Source: Siphonodentalium dalli
Lineage: Eukaryota > Mollusca > Scaphopoda > Gadilida > Siphonodentaliidae
Direction of reading: 5' to 3'
DNA: 64,000 nucleotides
Assembly (NCBI GenBank): GCA_032622095.1
Contig: CP136065.1
Coordinates: 116,043,195 to 116,107,194 of the forward strand
The position numbers and the translations under genes are program-made. Positions 63,385 through 64,000 of the stretch are shown here, piece by piece. Position 1 is the stretch's first letter; each line of letters begins with the position of its first letter. The notes beneath the pieces were generated by a model. That model was not told the origin of the DNA. It ran no database searches and saw only the letters and a list, made by a program, of their open reading frames with translations.

Positions 63385-63945
63385 ACAAGATGGCGTCCAT
63401 CATGGCGGCCATTTTTTTTAAATGCACCAGGTCTCTTTGATCGCCATTATAGTAAAGATGATAGCACATGCGGTCTTGTTTTCCGCTCGATTCGTTATGC
63501 TAATATACAACCCTTACAAATTAGCCAAAAATCCGACACCAGAATCCAATATGGCGGCCAAGATGGCCGCCGAAATGTGGAAATATGCTATTTTTCAGAC
63601 ATGTTACCACCTTTCGTTTGTCTCTGTAGGAAAATGTTAGAATTTTTGCGTCATGTTATACATTTATCATATAGAGGAGTCATTGGCGAACACATGGGGA
63701 CCATAATATGCATTCATTGCGGGATATTTTTGTCCGATATCACGTTTTCCAAAATGCCGGTATCATAGGTCAAAGCCGAATCTCTGTTAATAACGCGATG
63801 TTATGTTTCGAACCAATGAATGTTATTGCTATTATAACAACACCCATGCATATATAATTGCAGGAGATACTCGAGCTAGGATTCCTCTTATACCTGAGTT
63901 GAGGATATTTACCCAAATCCAAGATGGCGGCCAAAATGGCCACCA
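63385..63945. repeat. ATGGCGGC motif clusters
   Basis: Paired motifs AAGATGGCG/ATGGCGGCC (63388-63410), AATATGGCGGCCAAGATGGC (63549-63570) and AAGATGGCGGCCAAAATGGC (63922-63941). The core AAnATGGCGGC equals the YY1 consensus. The pairs suggest decayed copies of one repeat. Confidence 0.6.
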
Positions 63946-64000
63946 GAAATAAAAAATCGCCGAAAATCGCTGATTTTAACATCAGTGAGCATTATTGTCA

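Overview
The window is nuclear DNA from an intron-rich, AT-rich animal genome. Its two recognisable genes are animal-type nuclear proteins with spliceosomal introns. The repeat background resembles bivalve or gastropod mollusc DNA as I know it: diverged arrays containing 'ggggcataactc' and 'gagttatggccctgg', Helitron-like arrays built on 'gacgaaatttgatacc', and many TTAA-bounded MITEs. A lophotrochozoan, probably a mollusc, is therefore an inference and not something shown directly.

Both genes lie on the minus strand. (1) An hnRNP A/B-D ('squid') type RNA-binding protein is complete. It has 9 coding exons between 42847 (ATG) and 22530 (stop). All junctions are GT-AG, all phases agree, and the product is 330 aa: acidic N-terminus, RRM1, RRM2, RGG box, Gly-Tyr-rich tail and a C-terminal PY-type nuclear localisation signal. 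(2) The 3' part of a core histone macro-H2A gene occupies 62087-56506. Four exons encode 172 aa of the macro domain; the histone-fold and linker exons lie beyond the right edge. Its alternative-exon position carries the ADP-ribose-binding (macroH2A1.1-like) version, and I see no macroH2A1.2-like partner exon.

Layout: 1-22.5 kb has no host gene. It holds a LINE reverse-transcriptase fragment, TTAA-bounded elements, palindromes, minisatellites, an inverted Helitron-like array and two hAT-like elements. 22.5-43 kb is the hnRNP gene, whose long introns are filled with further hAT-like and long-inverted-repeat elements. 43-56.5 kb is intergenic. It has an unidentified 73-codon ORF just upstream of the hnRNP promoter, a Helitron 3' end with a helicase-like C-terminus, derived minisatellite arrays, and a nested MITE whose insertion order can be read from the sequence. 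56.5-62.1 kb is macroH2A, with a CArG-box foldback and tandem arrays in its introns. 62.1-64 kb holds older repeats and ATGGCGGC motif clusters.

The two genes act in different nuclear processes (RNA processing or transport, and chromatin or NAD metabolism); nothing here suggests co-regulation. No rRNA, tRNA, CRISPR array or bacterial-type operon was seen. The most informative material is mobile DNA: target-site duplications of TTAA, TA and 8 bp can be read directly, several proven by paralogous empty sites inside the window.
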